DNA from: CAYNFR01 sp964396595
GTDB lineage: Bacteria; Bacteroidota; Bacteroidia; Chitinophagales; Saprospiraceae
DNA length: 64,000 nt
Assembly: GCA_964396595.1 (NCBI GenBank)
Contig: CAYNFR010000011.1
Coordinates: forward strand, 22,848 to 86,847
Direction of reading: 5' to 3'
Below are positions 18,304 to 27,102 of this stretch, piece after piece. Each line of letters opens with the position of its first letter. Position 1 is the stretch's first letter. The notes below the pieces were generated by a model that was given only the letters and a program-made list of their open reading frames with translations, was not told where the DNA came from and did not search any database. The position numbers and the translations under genes are program-made.

Positions 18304-19437
18304 GTGAGTATAAAATTTGACATTATACACGCTTCTGCTCATTCATCAGCACGAGCAGGTAAACTGACGACAGCACACGGCGAAGTTCTCACCCCGATAT
18401 TTATGCCTGTGGGCACTCAAGGAACTGTAAAAGCTGTCAATCAGATAGAACTTGAATCCTTGGGTGCACAGATAATCCTCGGTAATAATCTGCACTTATA
18501 TCTGCGCCCGGGTCACGAAATTATCAGCGAGGCAGGTGGATTACACAAATTTATCAACTGGCACAAACCCATATTGACAGACAGTGGCGGATACCAAGTG
18601 TATTCGCTGAGTGGCATGAGAAAAATTACGGAAGAAGGGGTGAAGTTTCAATCCCATATTGACGGTTCATATCATTTCTTCTCACCGGAACGCGCTACAG
18701 AAATCCAGCAACATATAGGTGCGGATATAATAATGGCGTTTGACGAATGTACCCCCTACCCTTGTGATTATCAATACGCAAAAAAATCGATGCATATGAC
18801 ACATCGATGGCTCGATCGATGTCTTGGATTCCATACTTCAAAATTACCTATACATGGATACGGTCAGATACTAGCGCCTATAATTCAAGGTAGCACATAT
18901 AAGGATTTAAGACAGGAAAGTGCTCGTTATATTAGTGAAAAAAACGCAGAGATTAACGCGATTGGTGGACTCAGCGTGGGCGAACCTGCCCCTATTATGT
19001 ACGAAATGACAGAGTGGGTATGCGATATACTTCCTTCAGACAAAGCAAGATATCTAATGGGTGTGGGCACCCCGGCTAACATTATAGAATGTATTGATAG
19101 GGGTATTGACATGTTCGACTGTGTGCTTCCGAGCAGGAATGCACGACATGGATTACTCTACACCGACCAGGGCATCATCAATATTAAAAAAGCCAAGTGG
19201 TCCAGAGATTTCAGTCCTATAGATGAAAACAGCAGCAGTATTTTATCCCGCAATCATACCAAGGCTTACTTGCGTCATCTATTCAATGCGAAAGAATATT
19301 TAGCCCTGCAGATTGCTACACTTCATAATTTGAGCTTTTACTTATGGCTAGTATCTGAAGCGCGCCAAGCCATACTCTCAGACACTTTTGCCACATGGAA
19401 AAATGAGATACTGAACAAAGTCGAAAGGCGATTATAA
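18304..19437 (+). CDS. tgt: tRNA-guanine (queuine-type) transglycosylase lacking zinc cysteines
   Basis: I choose the GTG at 18304 (reading MSIKFDIIH) over an earlier in-frame ATG at 18232 because the latter lies inside the upstream gene and adds 24 unrelated residues. The 377-residue product has the Tgt catalytic block DSGGYQVYSL, FDECTPYP, GGLSVGEP and the second catalytic Asp in DMFDCVLPSRNARHG. It exchanges guanine 34 of GUN-anticodon tRNAs for a queuosine precursor. The zinc motif CxCxxC of most bacterial Tgt enzymes is replaced by DENSSSILSRN; only the last His ligand (TLHNL) remains. I recall other Bacteroidota Tgt proteins lacking these cysteines, so this may be a lineage trait. A queuosine-precursor transporter occurs at 55.3 kb. 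Confidence 0.92.
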   Translation: MSIKFDIIHASAHSSARAGKLTTAHGEVLTPIFMPVGTQGTVKAVNQIELESLGAQIILGNNLHLYLRPGHEIISEAGGLHKFINWHKPILTDSGGYQVYSLSGMRKITEEGVKFQSHIDGSYHFFSPERATEIQQHIGADIIMAFDECTPYPCDYQYAKKSMHMTHRWLDRCLGFHTSKLPIHGYGQILAPIIQGSTYKDLRQESARYISEKNAEINAIGGLSVGEPAPIMYEMTEWVCDILPSDKARYLMGVGTPANIIECIDRGIDMFDCVLPSRNARHGLLYTDQGIINIKKAKWSRDFSPIDENSSSILSRNHTKAYLRHLFNAKEYLALQIATLHNLSFYLWLVSEARQAILSDTFATWKNEILNKVERRL

Positions 19438-19571
19438 GCGTATTATACCCTTGTTTACAGATAAAGCTGATCGCTAAAAGGCATGTTAAGATATATCTTC
19501 ATTTACCTTCATACATAAAATTACGAACGAATTACTTCACCATAGCTGTCATACATCAGGGATAAGTGCCT

Positions 19572-19579
19572 TATATTTG
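19572..19579 (+). promoter_or_regulatory. possible Bacteroidota -7 box
   Basis: TATATTTG fits the TAnnTTTG consensus. It sits 33 bases before the ATG of the TPR gene. No good -33 TTTG was found at the expected distance. Confidence 0.4.
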
Positions 19580-19612
19580 GGAATCCTTCATACACTAATC
19601 TATCTTTTGACA

Positions 19613-20638
19613 ATGTTTTATAAAACCATCATCCAAGGCCGGCTCACTTTTGGTACACTGAGAAGCTACGAAAAAGTGATTCAAATGTATGAATACCGGA
19701 CAGAGACTTACTATAAGTCTGATATCCTATTGACCAAAGAGGATATATTCGATGATGTGTATCTGCATCTTAATATTCCAAGGTTTGTAGGCAATGCGAG
19801 TGAAAAAGCATTTAAGAACACCGTAGACTTGTTAGTGTACAGTGCGCAGTTTGCCGTCTCCGGTAATATTCAAATGTGGATGATCGAAGAAGGCAAAGTA
19901 TTATCTCACGAATCTATTGAACCTAAGAGTGATAGAGCAGTAGTCCAAGATTTCATCAAAGGAGAGGAGTTATTTAATGAGGGCTTCGCCCAATATGAAC
20001 AAGCCAAGAAGTCATTTGACAGTGCGTTAGAGAAGTTTGACAAACATGGACAAGCCTATGAACGTCGCGGATGGGTAAACCTAAGGCTTAAAAATTATAG
20101 CGATGCGCTCTATGATTTTAACAAGGCCTTAGCAATCGACGAATCGATAGCATTCGCTCATTATGGAAAGGCCATAATCTTGCAGAATTCTGCCTATTAT
20201 CAGGAGGCACTCGAGTACTTTGACAACACGGTCAGAAAGTCTGTTGCCTTAGAATCCATTCATTGGCGTGCACGCTTCAAGAAAGCAGAATGCCATGTCG
20301 AACTGGGTGAGTTTGACAAAGCGGCTTTCGAACTAAAGTTTTTTACGAATAGAAAATTCGACAAAGGAGATCCCAATATCCGCAGAAGATCAAAAGCATA
20401 TGCCCTTTATGGACAAGTATTTCACGAGCTAGGTGAATACGAAAATGCACTAACCGCCATCGATAAGGCTTTTCAACAATATACTCCCGAGTCTAAAGGT
20501 TTCAACGAAATGGAAAGCCTCTACCATAAGGCACTGTCAAAGAAAAAATTAGGCAAAAAAGACTATCTGGATGATCTTCAAAAATCCTCCGACAAAGGTT
20601 TTAGCCCCGCCAAGGAACTTCTAGCTTCATTAAAATAA
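19613..20638 (+). CDS. tetratricopeptide repeat protein
   Basis: I choose the ATG at 19613 (MFYKTIIQGRLTFG) rather than a TTG 36 bases upstream, which overlaps a -7-like box. The 341-residue protein has no signal peptide. The N-terminal 110 residues are not recognised. From about residue 125 to 320 come four to five TPR units, recognisable by patterns such as YERRGWVNLRLKNYSDALYD, AHYGKAIILQNSAYYQEALE and ALYGQVFHELGEYENALTAI. TPRs usually mediate protein contacts; no partner is evident. It is followed by an OmpA/PD40 lipoprotein that also has TPR-like repeats, and the two may be related in function. Confidence 0.8.
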   Translation: MFYKTIIQGRLTFGTLRSYEKVIQMYEYRTETYYKSDILLTKEDIFDDVYLHLNIPRFVGNASEKAFKNTVDLLVYSAQFAVSGNIQMWMIEEGKVLSHESIEPKSDRAVVQDFIKGEELFNEGFAQYEQAKKSFDSALEKFDKHGQAYERRGWVNLRLKNYSDALYDFNKALAIDESIAFAHYGKAIILQNSAYYQEALEYFDNTVRKSVALESIHWRARFKKAECHVELGEFDKAAFELKFFTNRKFDKGDPNIRRRSKAYALYGQVFHELGEYENALTAIDKAFQQYTPESKGFNEMESLYHKALSKKKLGKKDYLDDLQKSSDKGFSPAKELLASLK

Positions 20639-20704
20639 GCAGAATATCTACCCATTCTCCTCAATAACAAATGGTCTGACTGACCGTTAGATAATTCATG
20701 ATAA

Positions 20705-22672
20705 TTGATGGAGATGTCTTTACGATTCTTAAACATTCATACTAGTACAAATCAGCGGATCATTTCACACAATAAGTGGTATGAAGTGACTTTATGGATA
20801 CTTTTTATGGCTTTAATAGGCTGCACAGCGTCTCAAGATAATGGTCGCCAGAGCAAGTTACCTCCTTCTCGTCTTAATACACCCACGAAGATCGACAATA
20901 TTGCCATCCGAAAAAAAGTCATCGAACTTGAGAAAGAAAGACTTAAAAAACCTTCAGACGAAAAGCTTTTGCTAGAACTCGCCGCTGCTTATTTAGATCT
21001 CGAAGATGAATCCAATGCGACAGAAATTCTTGAAGTATTGGTACGGTTGCCGACATCAGAAGCCAAAGTTTATAGCTCGCTCGCATCTATTTATAGAAGA
21101 AGACTGAGAGTTGACGAAGCGATACAGTTAATGAATACTTTCATTTCGTTGTCTACATCATCCAGTCATGAGCGAGCAAGAAAAGAACTTGCTGAGCTGA
21201 CATCGATGAAAAGTATTTTAGAAACAAAGTATGAACTACTTATCGAGCGCCTACCTTCACCTATTAACTCCTCCTACAGCGAATACCTCGCTCAGTTTAG
21301 TGCTGATCAACAAAATCTGGTATTTACAAGACGCGTGTTTGACCAAGAAGATCTATTTGAGGCTAGCTTCAATGCGGATGGCACCATAGACCTTCGTGGA
21401 CTTAACGAATTGAATACCGATGCTAATGAGGGTGCACATTGCTTGAGTGCTGATGGACAAATCCTCTATTTTACACGATGTCAAAAGGATGCTGGATTTG
21501 GCAAATGTGATATTTATCAATCCATGCGCAAGGATACCGGCTGGTCAGCCCCGCGTAATCTCGGTGGAAACGTCAATTCAGAACATTGGGATGCCCAACC
21601 ATCATTATCTGCGGATGGCAAGACACTCTACTTCGTCAGTAATCGACCGGGCTCTCAAGGAGGATCGGATATATGGTACAGTAAGAGAGGTCAGGATGGT
21701 CGCTGGTTACCAGCAGTCAATGCCGGGCCAGTGATTAATTCTAGGGTTAATGAAAGTGCACCTTTTATACATGCCGATGGAAGGACATTGTATTTTCAAT
21801 CCGATGGTCATCCAGGTTTAGGAAAACAGGACATATTTATGTCTCGATATGATCCTGAAAAAGGATGGAGTACCCCGGTTAACTTAGCTTATCCTATCAA
21901 TACTTCCGGCAACGAAGGTGCAATGGTAGTCAACCTTGAGGGTACCAAAGGATATTATGCAACAGATGTCATCGATGGGATCAAACACGACAACCTTGAC
22001 ATTGTGGCATTTAATCTCCCTGAATTATTCCGCCCTTCGCCTATGACATTCATCAAGGGTCGAATCACTGATCGAGATTCGCGGTTACCTCTGAAAGCAA
22101 GTATCACCGTAGTTTCCCTAGATCAACGAGACACCATCATCCGCAACGGAACAAACTTTAATGGAGAATTTCTCGTGGCTGTGCCGGTCGGTAAACGCCT
22201 CGCTATCCACATTGAAAAAGAAGATTATCTCTTTTACTCAGATTTTGTTTCATTCGAGGAGGCAAGACTCGGTATCGAACCATATAGATTTAATGCTATG
22301 CTCGAAGCCATTACCGAGGAGGAAGGACAATACAGCTCACCCACTATTTTGAATAATTTATTTTTTACCACTGGCAGTGCAGACTTGCTTCCAGAATCAG
22401 CGATTGAACTTGAATATTTAGTCGGACTATTGCAAAAATATCCGGATAAAAAAATGGAAGTAATCGGACATACCGATAATACCGGAAGTATTGAGCTTAA
22501 CAGTCAACTATCAGCTGATCGCGCTTCCAGCGTCAAGCAGGCCTTGATTAATATGGGAATAAGTGAAAATAGAATAATTGCCATCGGCAAAGGAGAATCA
22601 GAGCCTATCGCAGACAATTCGACCGAGGAAGGGCGAAGAAAGAATAGAAGAGTTGAATTCAGGATTTATTAA
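20705..22672 (+). CDS. OmpA family lipoprotein with TPR and PD40 repeats
   Basis: This 655-residue envelope protein has a hydrophobic segment ending in a lipobox (FMALIGC, Cys near 41); the N-region is long, so the true start may be internal. After TPR-like repeats (about 65-165) come PD40/WD40-like beta-propeller units (about 195-430, with ADGKTLYFVSNRPGSQGGSD and HADGRTLYFQSDG), a carboxypeptidase-regulatory-like domain (about 450-540), then an OmpA C-terminal peptidoglycan-binding domain (about 550-655, with GHTDNTGS and NRRVEFRIY). This order is common in Bacteroidota and some such proteins belong to T9SS or gliding machineries (PorE-like); I do not claim that specific identity. It would link the outer membrane to peptidoglycan. 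Confidence 0.88.
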   Translation: MMEMSLRFLNIHTSTNQRIISHNKWYEVTLWILFMALIGCTASQDNGRQSKLPPSRLNTPTKIDNIAIRKKVIELEKERLKKPSDEKLLLELAAAYLDLEDESNATEILEVLVRLPTSEAKVYSSLASIYRRRLRVDEAIQLMNTFISLSTSSSHERARKELAELTSMKSILETKYELLIERLPSPINSSYSEYLAQFSADQQNLVFTRRVFDQEDLFEASFNADGTIDLRGLNELNTDANEGAHCLSADGQILYFTRCQKDAGFGKCDIYQSMRKDTGWSAPRNLGGNVNSEHWDAQPSLSADGKTLYFVSNRPGSQGGSDIWYSKRGQDGRWLPAVNAGPVINSRVNESAPFIHADGRTLYFQSDGHPGLGKQDIFMSRYDPEKGWSTPVNLAYPINTSGNEGAMVVNLEGTKGYYATDVIDGIKHDNLDIVAFNLPELFRPSPMTFIKGRITDRDSRLPLKASITVVSLDQRDTIIRNGTNFNGEFLVAVPVGKRLAIHIEKEDYLFYSDFVSFEEARLGIEPYRFNAMLEAITEEEGQYSSPTILNNLFFTTGSADLLPESAIELEYLVGLLQKYPDKKMEVIGHTDNTGSIELNSQLSADRASSVKQALINMGISENRIIAIGKGESEPIADNSTEEGRRKNRRVEFRIY

Positions 22673-22690
22673 TTATTATCGATACAAGCA

Positions 22691-24127
22691 GTGGCAAGAA
22701 AAAAACGCATTATACCGGACGTTGAAATTATTGATATAGGCGATAAAGGACTCGCTATCGGACGCACCTCGGACGGTGAAATATGCCTGATTGACGAAGG
22801 CCCTGTCCCGGGTGATGTGATTAATATGATCTATTTACGAAAAAAGAAGGGCTTAAAATTTGGGGCAGTCCATGAATTTATTCGCCTCTCGCCGCATCGG
22901 GTGGACTCGTTCTGTAAACATTTCGAATACTGTGGTGGATGCAAATGGCAGCATCTGGACTATTCGCAGCAGTTACATCTCAAGCAATCAGCAGTAAAAA
23001 ACGCCATCCGACGAATAGCTAAAGAAGATGATGCGAAAGTCAAAGATATCAAAGGATGCACGCTCAACCGGTACTACAGAAATAAGCTGGAATATACCTT
23101 TTCGACAAAGAGATGGCTCACACCTTTAGAAATAAGTAGTGCGGAGGCAATAACCAATCGCGAAGGACTGGGTTTTCATATTTCCGGGGCTTTTGACAAG
23201 GTGCTCAATATTGAGGAGTGTCATCTTCAGGATAATCATACTGATACCTTGCGCAATGGTTTCAGAGAACTAGCTGCCACACATGGTTGGTCATATTATG
23301 ATATTCGCGCGCAAAAAGGTTTACTCAGAAACCTCCTCGTCAGAAATTCTACCTTGAATCAGTGGATGGTAATGGTGGTATTTGGCGAAGACGATATGAA
23401 GCTCATAGAAGAAGTGATGCAGCACGCCGTCAATAACTTCCCTAATGTTAATAGCTGGTACTATATGATCAATATGAAGGCCAATAGCAGCACCAGCGAC
23501 CTGACCGCAGTTCATTGGGCAGGCGAAACTCATATCGTCGAACAACTTACTCCTGCAGACAAAGCATACCCTCCTGTAAAGTATAAAATAAGTCCTAAGT
23601 CGTTTTTTCAGACTAATTCGCATCAGTCTTCCACTCTTTACGACGAAGCAGTTCACTATGCCGGACTGACAGGCAATGAAGTAGTATATGATCTTTACAC
23701 CGGCACCGGCAGCATAGCATTGTACCTAGCGAATCATGCCAAAAAAGTAGTCGGAATAGAAATTATAAAAGAGGCGATAGAAGATGCTCACATTAATGCC
23801 GCCATCAACGGAATTAACAACACTGAATTCGTGGTAGGCGATGTCAAAGATATCCTAGATCCGGATTTCACTAAGCATCATGGGACTCCAGATGTCCTGA
23901 TTACAGACCCTCCCCGTGCCGGTATGCAAGCAGAGGTAATTGAATATTTGCTTCGTATCGAAGCACCAAAAATAGTGTACATCAGCTGCAACCCTTCTAC
24001 ACAAGCCAGGGATATCTTGATGCTATCTAGCAAATACAAACTCAGTGCTGTCACCCCAGTGGATATGTTTCCACACACTAGTCATATCGAATCAGTAGCT
24101 TTGTTGACCTTAAACATGCGAGATTAA
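22691..24127 (+). CDS. rlmD: 23S rRNA (uracil(1939)-C(5))-methyltransferase
   Basis: TrmA/RumA-type SAM methyltransferase of 478 residues with a GTG start at 22691. A TRAM-like N-terminal domain (about 8-65) is followed by the iron-sulfur cysteines in CKHFEYCGGC (about 76-85) plus a fourth Cys in IEECHL. The SAM motif DLYTGTGSIALYLA, the TDPPRAGM motif and the catalytic cysteine in YISCNPSTQARD are all present. It methylates a uracil of 23S rRNA; RlmD versus RlmCD cannot be separated by eye. It starts 18 bases after the OmpA gene. Confidence 0.9.
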   Translation: MARKKRIIPDVEIIDIGDKGLAIGRTSDGEICLIDEGPVPGDVINMIYLRKKKGLKFGAVHEFIRLSPHRVDSFCKHFEYCGGCKWQHLDYSQQLHLKQSAVKNAIRRIAKEDDAKVKDIKGCTLNRYYRNKLEYTFSTKRWLTPLEISSAEAITNREGLGFHISGAFDKVLNIEECHLQDNHTDTLRNGFRELAATHGWSYYDIRAQKGLLRNLLVRNSTLNQWMVMVVFGEDDMKLIEEVMQHAVNNFPNVNSWYYMINMKANSSTSDLTAVHWAGETHIVEQLTPADKAYPPVKYKISPKSFFQTNSHQSSTLYDEAVHYAGLTGNEVVYDLYTGTGSIALYLANHAKKVVGIEIIKEAIEDAHINAAINGINNTEFVVGDVKDILDPDFTKHHGTPDVLITDPPRAGMQAEVIEYLLRIEAPKIVYISCNPSTQARDILMLSSKYKLSAVTPVDMFPHTSHIESVALLTLNMRD

Positions 24128-24137
24128 ATTATAATCC

Positions 24138-24476
24138 ATGGATCACTACAAGGATATTGAGTTAGTGTTGATGAAATATACATTGCTCATGTCGCAAGCA
24201 AAGAAGGCGATATTAGCTGATGGTGTATCGAATTATCCGATTTTCGTCTTACATCGACAGGTTCTGGAACTAGGCGTTCCACTCGTAGATGCTGCTGAAG
24301 AAGGAGGAGATCAATGGTCATTACATGTAGCAACACTGGAAGAATTCGTCCAAAGGCAAATTATAGAAATAGAGCGCGTAGATGATTTCAGAGAAGTATA
24401 TAGAAATGCCACGGATCAGCATTGTGTGTTCGTCATTGCAGAAGTCGGTGCTAAGTTTTTATTTATTCCTGCTTAA
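24138..24476 (+). CDS. conserved hypothetical protein, 112 aa
   Basis: I do not recognise this protein. It is a soluble, acidic protein of 112 residues without signal peptide or membrane segment, with alternating helix-like (MKYTLLMSQAKKAILADG) and strand-like (HCVFVIAEVGAKFLFIPA) stretches. It starts ten bases after rlmD on the same strand, so the two are probably co-transcribed. The codon use and the close packing argue for a real gene. Confidence 0.7.
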   Translation: MDHYKDIELVLMKYTLLMSQAKKAILADGVSNYPIFVLHRQVLELGVPLVDAAEEGGDQWSLHVATLEEFVQRQIIEIERVDDFREVYRNATDQHCVFVIAEVGAKFLFIPA

Positions 24477-24529
24477 TTTTGTTCGAGCTATTAAATTAAT
24501 CAATCCATCAATCCATTATCTATAAAAAT

Positions 24530-25417
24530 ATGAAAGGAATCATTTTAGCCGGTGGACTCGGCACTCGTTTATATCCTTTGACATTGGCCATGAGCAAGCA
24601 AATGATGCCCATCTATGACAAGCCAATGATTTACTATCCCCTTTCTACCCTTATGCTGGCGGGGATAAGAGAGATCGCTATTATCTCCACCCCTGATCAT
24701 TTACCATTGTTCGAGCATCTGCTCGGTGACGGGGCGGAACTAGGCTGTCATTTTCAATACATACCTCAATACGTCCCCAATGGATTGGCGCAAGCCTTTG
24801 TCTTGGCAGAAGATTTTATCAATGGTGATGCAGCAGCCTTGGTTCTGGGAGACAATATTTTTTATGGTCAGAATCTTTCAAGATTACTCCAAGAATCGTA
24901 CAATCCGGACGGTGGAATTGTATTTGCATATCAAGTAAAAGATCCGGAGCGATACGGTGTAGTCGAGTTTAATGACCAACTCCAAGCGGTTTCTATTGAA
25001 GAAAAACCCGAAAAGCCAAAATCAAACTTCGCTGTCCCAGGACTCTACTTTTATGATAAGCAAGTTGTTGATATTGCCAAAAATATCCAACCTAGCCCAC
25101 GAGGTGAGTATGAAATCACAGATGTCAATAGATACTACCTCGAAGCCGGTAAACTCCATGTAAAAATCATGGGACGTGGTATGGCATGGCTTGACACAGG
25201 TACGCATCAATCTTTGATGCAGGCAGGTCAATTTATTCAGGTAATCGAAGAAAGACAAGGACTGAAAATAGGCTGTATCGAAGAGGTCGCGTATAAAATG
25301 AAATTCATCAATGACGAAGCACTAGATCGTCTCGGACATAAATATGCCAAGAGCGGCTATGGCGAATATCTATTAGATCTGCTTAAAACTAAAGCTTCAA
25401 GTAAATCGTTTCTGTAA
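24530..25417 (+). CDS. rfbA: glucose-1-phosphate thymidylyltransferase
   Basis: RmlA/RfbA nucleotidyltransferase of 295 residues, the usual length. It converts glucose-1-phosphate and dTTP to dTDP-glucose, the first step to dTDP-rhamnose and other deoxysugars. The nucleotide-binding signature GGLGTRLYPLT (residues 8-18), SKQMMPIYDKPMIYYPLS, the LGDNIFYG motif (about 107-114) and EEKPEKPKSNFAVPGLYFYD are clear. No rfbB, rfbC or rfbD lies in the window, so the rest of the pathway is elsewhere. Confidence 0.95.
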   Translation: MKGIILAGGLGTRLYPLTLAMSKQMMPIYDKPMIYYPLSTLMLAGIREIAIISTPDHLPLFEHLLGDGAELGCHFQYIPQYVPNGLAQAFVLAEDFINGDAAALVLGDNIFYGQNLSRLLQESYNPDGGIVFAYQVKDPERYGVVEFNDQLQAVSIEEKPEKPKSNFAVPGLYFYDKQVVDIAKNIQPSPRGEYEITDVNRYYLEAGKLHVKIMGRGMAWLDTGTHQSLMQAGQFIQVIEERQGLKIGCIEEVAYKMKFINDEALDRLGHKYAKSGYGEYLLDLLKTKASSKSFL

Positions 25418-25459
25418 GACCTCTCGCTCAACAAATCAGCTCGGGAGAGATTGCAATTT

Positions 25460-26563
25460 ATGCAGCAGATAGAACCCAAAGTTTCGGAAACACAAGAAAA
25501 GGAAGTACTCAGCAGTCTTAGCTCTTATAAAGTCATCTTACCGATGATCATCGGCCTCGGTGTCATCCTTTACATGTTTTTTAGACAAGTGGAGCTTGAG
25601 GAGTTGGGAAAAATCAATTGGAATCTTCCGTCATTTACGTGGATATTGATAGCGATTATTTCTTACTCTTTGCGCCATGTACTTTATTCATGGCGTCTGA
25701 GGATATTATCGGATAGAGATTTCGGATGGATGAAGAGTATAGAGCTAGTGACTATACTCGAATTTGCCAGTGCGGTGTCCCCTACTAATTTTGGTGGTTC
25801 CGCAGTCGCCTTCTTTTTATTGATTCAAGAAAGCATCGAAGGCGCGCGTGCCACAGCGATCGTATTGTACACGATCATTGTTGACACGCTTTTTTTTGCG
25901 GTGACAATTCCGATATTCTACGTGCTATTCGGAAGAAATTTCTTTATGTCAGGTACAGAATTAAAGATAGGTTGGGGTGGACTCGAGTTTACCTTACTGA
26001 TCGTCTGGTTGATCATGGTGATATACGGTGGCATTATGACTTATGGCCTTTTTGTCAGACCCGTACATTTAAAGAGAATACTCTATTGGTTTTCTAAATT
26101 GCGCATATTCGGAAAAACCAAGGATAAGATTCGACAAGCTGGAAGAGACATAGAAGTCAGTAGTAGAGAATTGAACAGCAAGCCCATTTCTTTTCATATC
26201 AATCTAGGGCTGATCACCTTGATGGCTTGGATATTCAGATTTTTTACTGTTTCGGCTATTCTTTTAGCCTTAAATCCCGGGATGCCGCAGACTATCATGG
26301 ATCATATCACACTACTCGGGAGAGGAGAGGCATTATATGCCATTACAGCATATAGCCCTACGCCTGGTGGCAGTGGTGTAGCAGAATTAATTTTTGGGCA
26401 ATTTTATGCAGAGTATATTTCTCCCGGCATAGCCGTGGTAGCTGCTTTTATATGGCGTATGATCACATACTATCCTTATCTTATTTTGGGTGTTATTATC
26501 ATCCCGATGTGGTTTCGTAAACTTTTGATTAAGAGACAATTGGCTGCTCAGATCAGTAATTAA
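25460..26563 (+). CDS. UPF0104 / LPG synthase-type transmembrane protein
   Basis: I prefer the ATG at 25460 (MQQIEPKVSE) to the TTG nine bases upstream. The product of 367 residues has about seven to eight membrane segments and the UPF0104 patterns EFASAVSPTNFGGSAVAFFL (about 105-124) and YSPTPGGSGVAELIFG (about 296-311). This is the integral membrane half of MprF-type lysylphosphatidylglycerol synthases and also a stand-alone family of unknown substrate, perhaps lipid-flipping. There is no aminoacyl-transfer domain. The TlpA-like gene follows after ten bases. Confidence 0.8.
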   Translation: MQQIEPKVSETQEKEVLSSLSSYKVILPMIIGLGVILYMFFRQVELEELGKINWNLPSFTWILIAIISYSLRHVLYSWRLRILSDRDFGWMKSIELVTILEFASAVSPTNFGGSAVAFFLLIQESIEGARATAIVLYTIIVDTLFFAVTIPIFYVLFGRNFFMSGTELKIGWGGLEFTLLIVWLIMVIYGGIMTYGLFVRPVHLKRILYWFSKLRIFGKTKDKIRQAGRDIEVSSRELNSKPISFHINLGLITLMAWIFRFFTVSAILLALNPGMPQTIMDHITLLGRGEALYAITAYSPTPGGSGVAELIFGQFYAEYISPGIAVVAAFIWRMITYYPYLILGVIIIPMWFRKLLIKRQLAAQISN

Positions 26564-26573
26564 TCGGCACATT

Positions 26574-27095
26574 ATGAAGAAAATAATTTTACTCGTATTA
26601 GCATTAATCATAGGGGTATGGGTCTATGATTATTTTCTCAAACCACCACAGTTTAAAGCTGGGGAGGTCGCACCGGACTTTGAAGCAGAATTAATCAGCG
26701 GTGCGCCGTTCAAGCTTTCGGATCTCCGTGGAAATTATGTCTTGCTAGATTTCTGGGGGTCATGGTGTGGGCCTTGTCTCAAGGAAATACCGGATTTGAA
26801 ATCTTTTAAAAGTAGATTTGCAGAAGTCACCTTTGCCAATGATGCTAAACTAATGATCGTCAGTGTAGCACTTGAAAAATCTGATAAATTTACCAGAGCA
26901 ATTATCGAAAGAGAAGAATTGAACTGGCCTCATCATATAATTGATGTTCGTCCGGTGGTTATGTTAAGTCCGATAGCTCAAAAATATAGTGTAAAAGAAC
27001 TCCCATCAAAATTTCTTATTAACCCTGCGGGTGAAATATTGGCTACTAATTTGTCTTACGAACATATGGCCAAAATTCTGCAATCTCAACGTTAA
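26574..27095 (+). CDS. TlpA-like thioredoxin-fold protein
   Basis: This 173-residue protein has an N-terminal signal anchor (ILLVLALIIGVWVYDYFL) and an extracytoplasmic thioredoxin/AhpC-TSA domain. The redox motif WCGPC appears in FWGSWCGPCLKEIPDL (about 60-75), and the cis-proline is in KELPSKFLINPAG. Members reduce or oxidise cysteines in exported proteins or serve cytochrome c maturation. The gene follows the UPF0104 gene closely, and the MDR oxidoreductase starts eight bases after it, so the three form a likely operon. The client protein is unknown. Confidence 0.88.
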   Translation: MKKIILLVLALIIGVWVYDYFLKPPQFKAGEVAPDFEAELISGAPFKLSDLRGNYVLLDFWGSWCGPCLKEIPDLKSFKSRFAEVTFANDAKLMIVSVALEKSDKFTRAIIEREELNWPHHIIDVRPVVMLSPIAQKYSVKELPSKFLINPAGEILATNLSYEHMAKILQSQR

Positions 27096-27102
27096 CATTG
27101 AT

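Noticed and set aside
27031..27102. Longer N-terminus for the MDR oxidoreductase
   Set aside because: The extra residues overlap the thioredoxin gene; the family starts MKAY at 27103.
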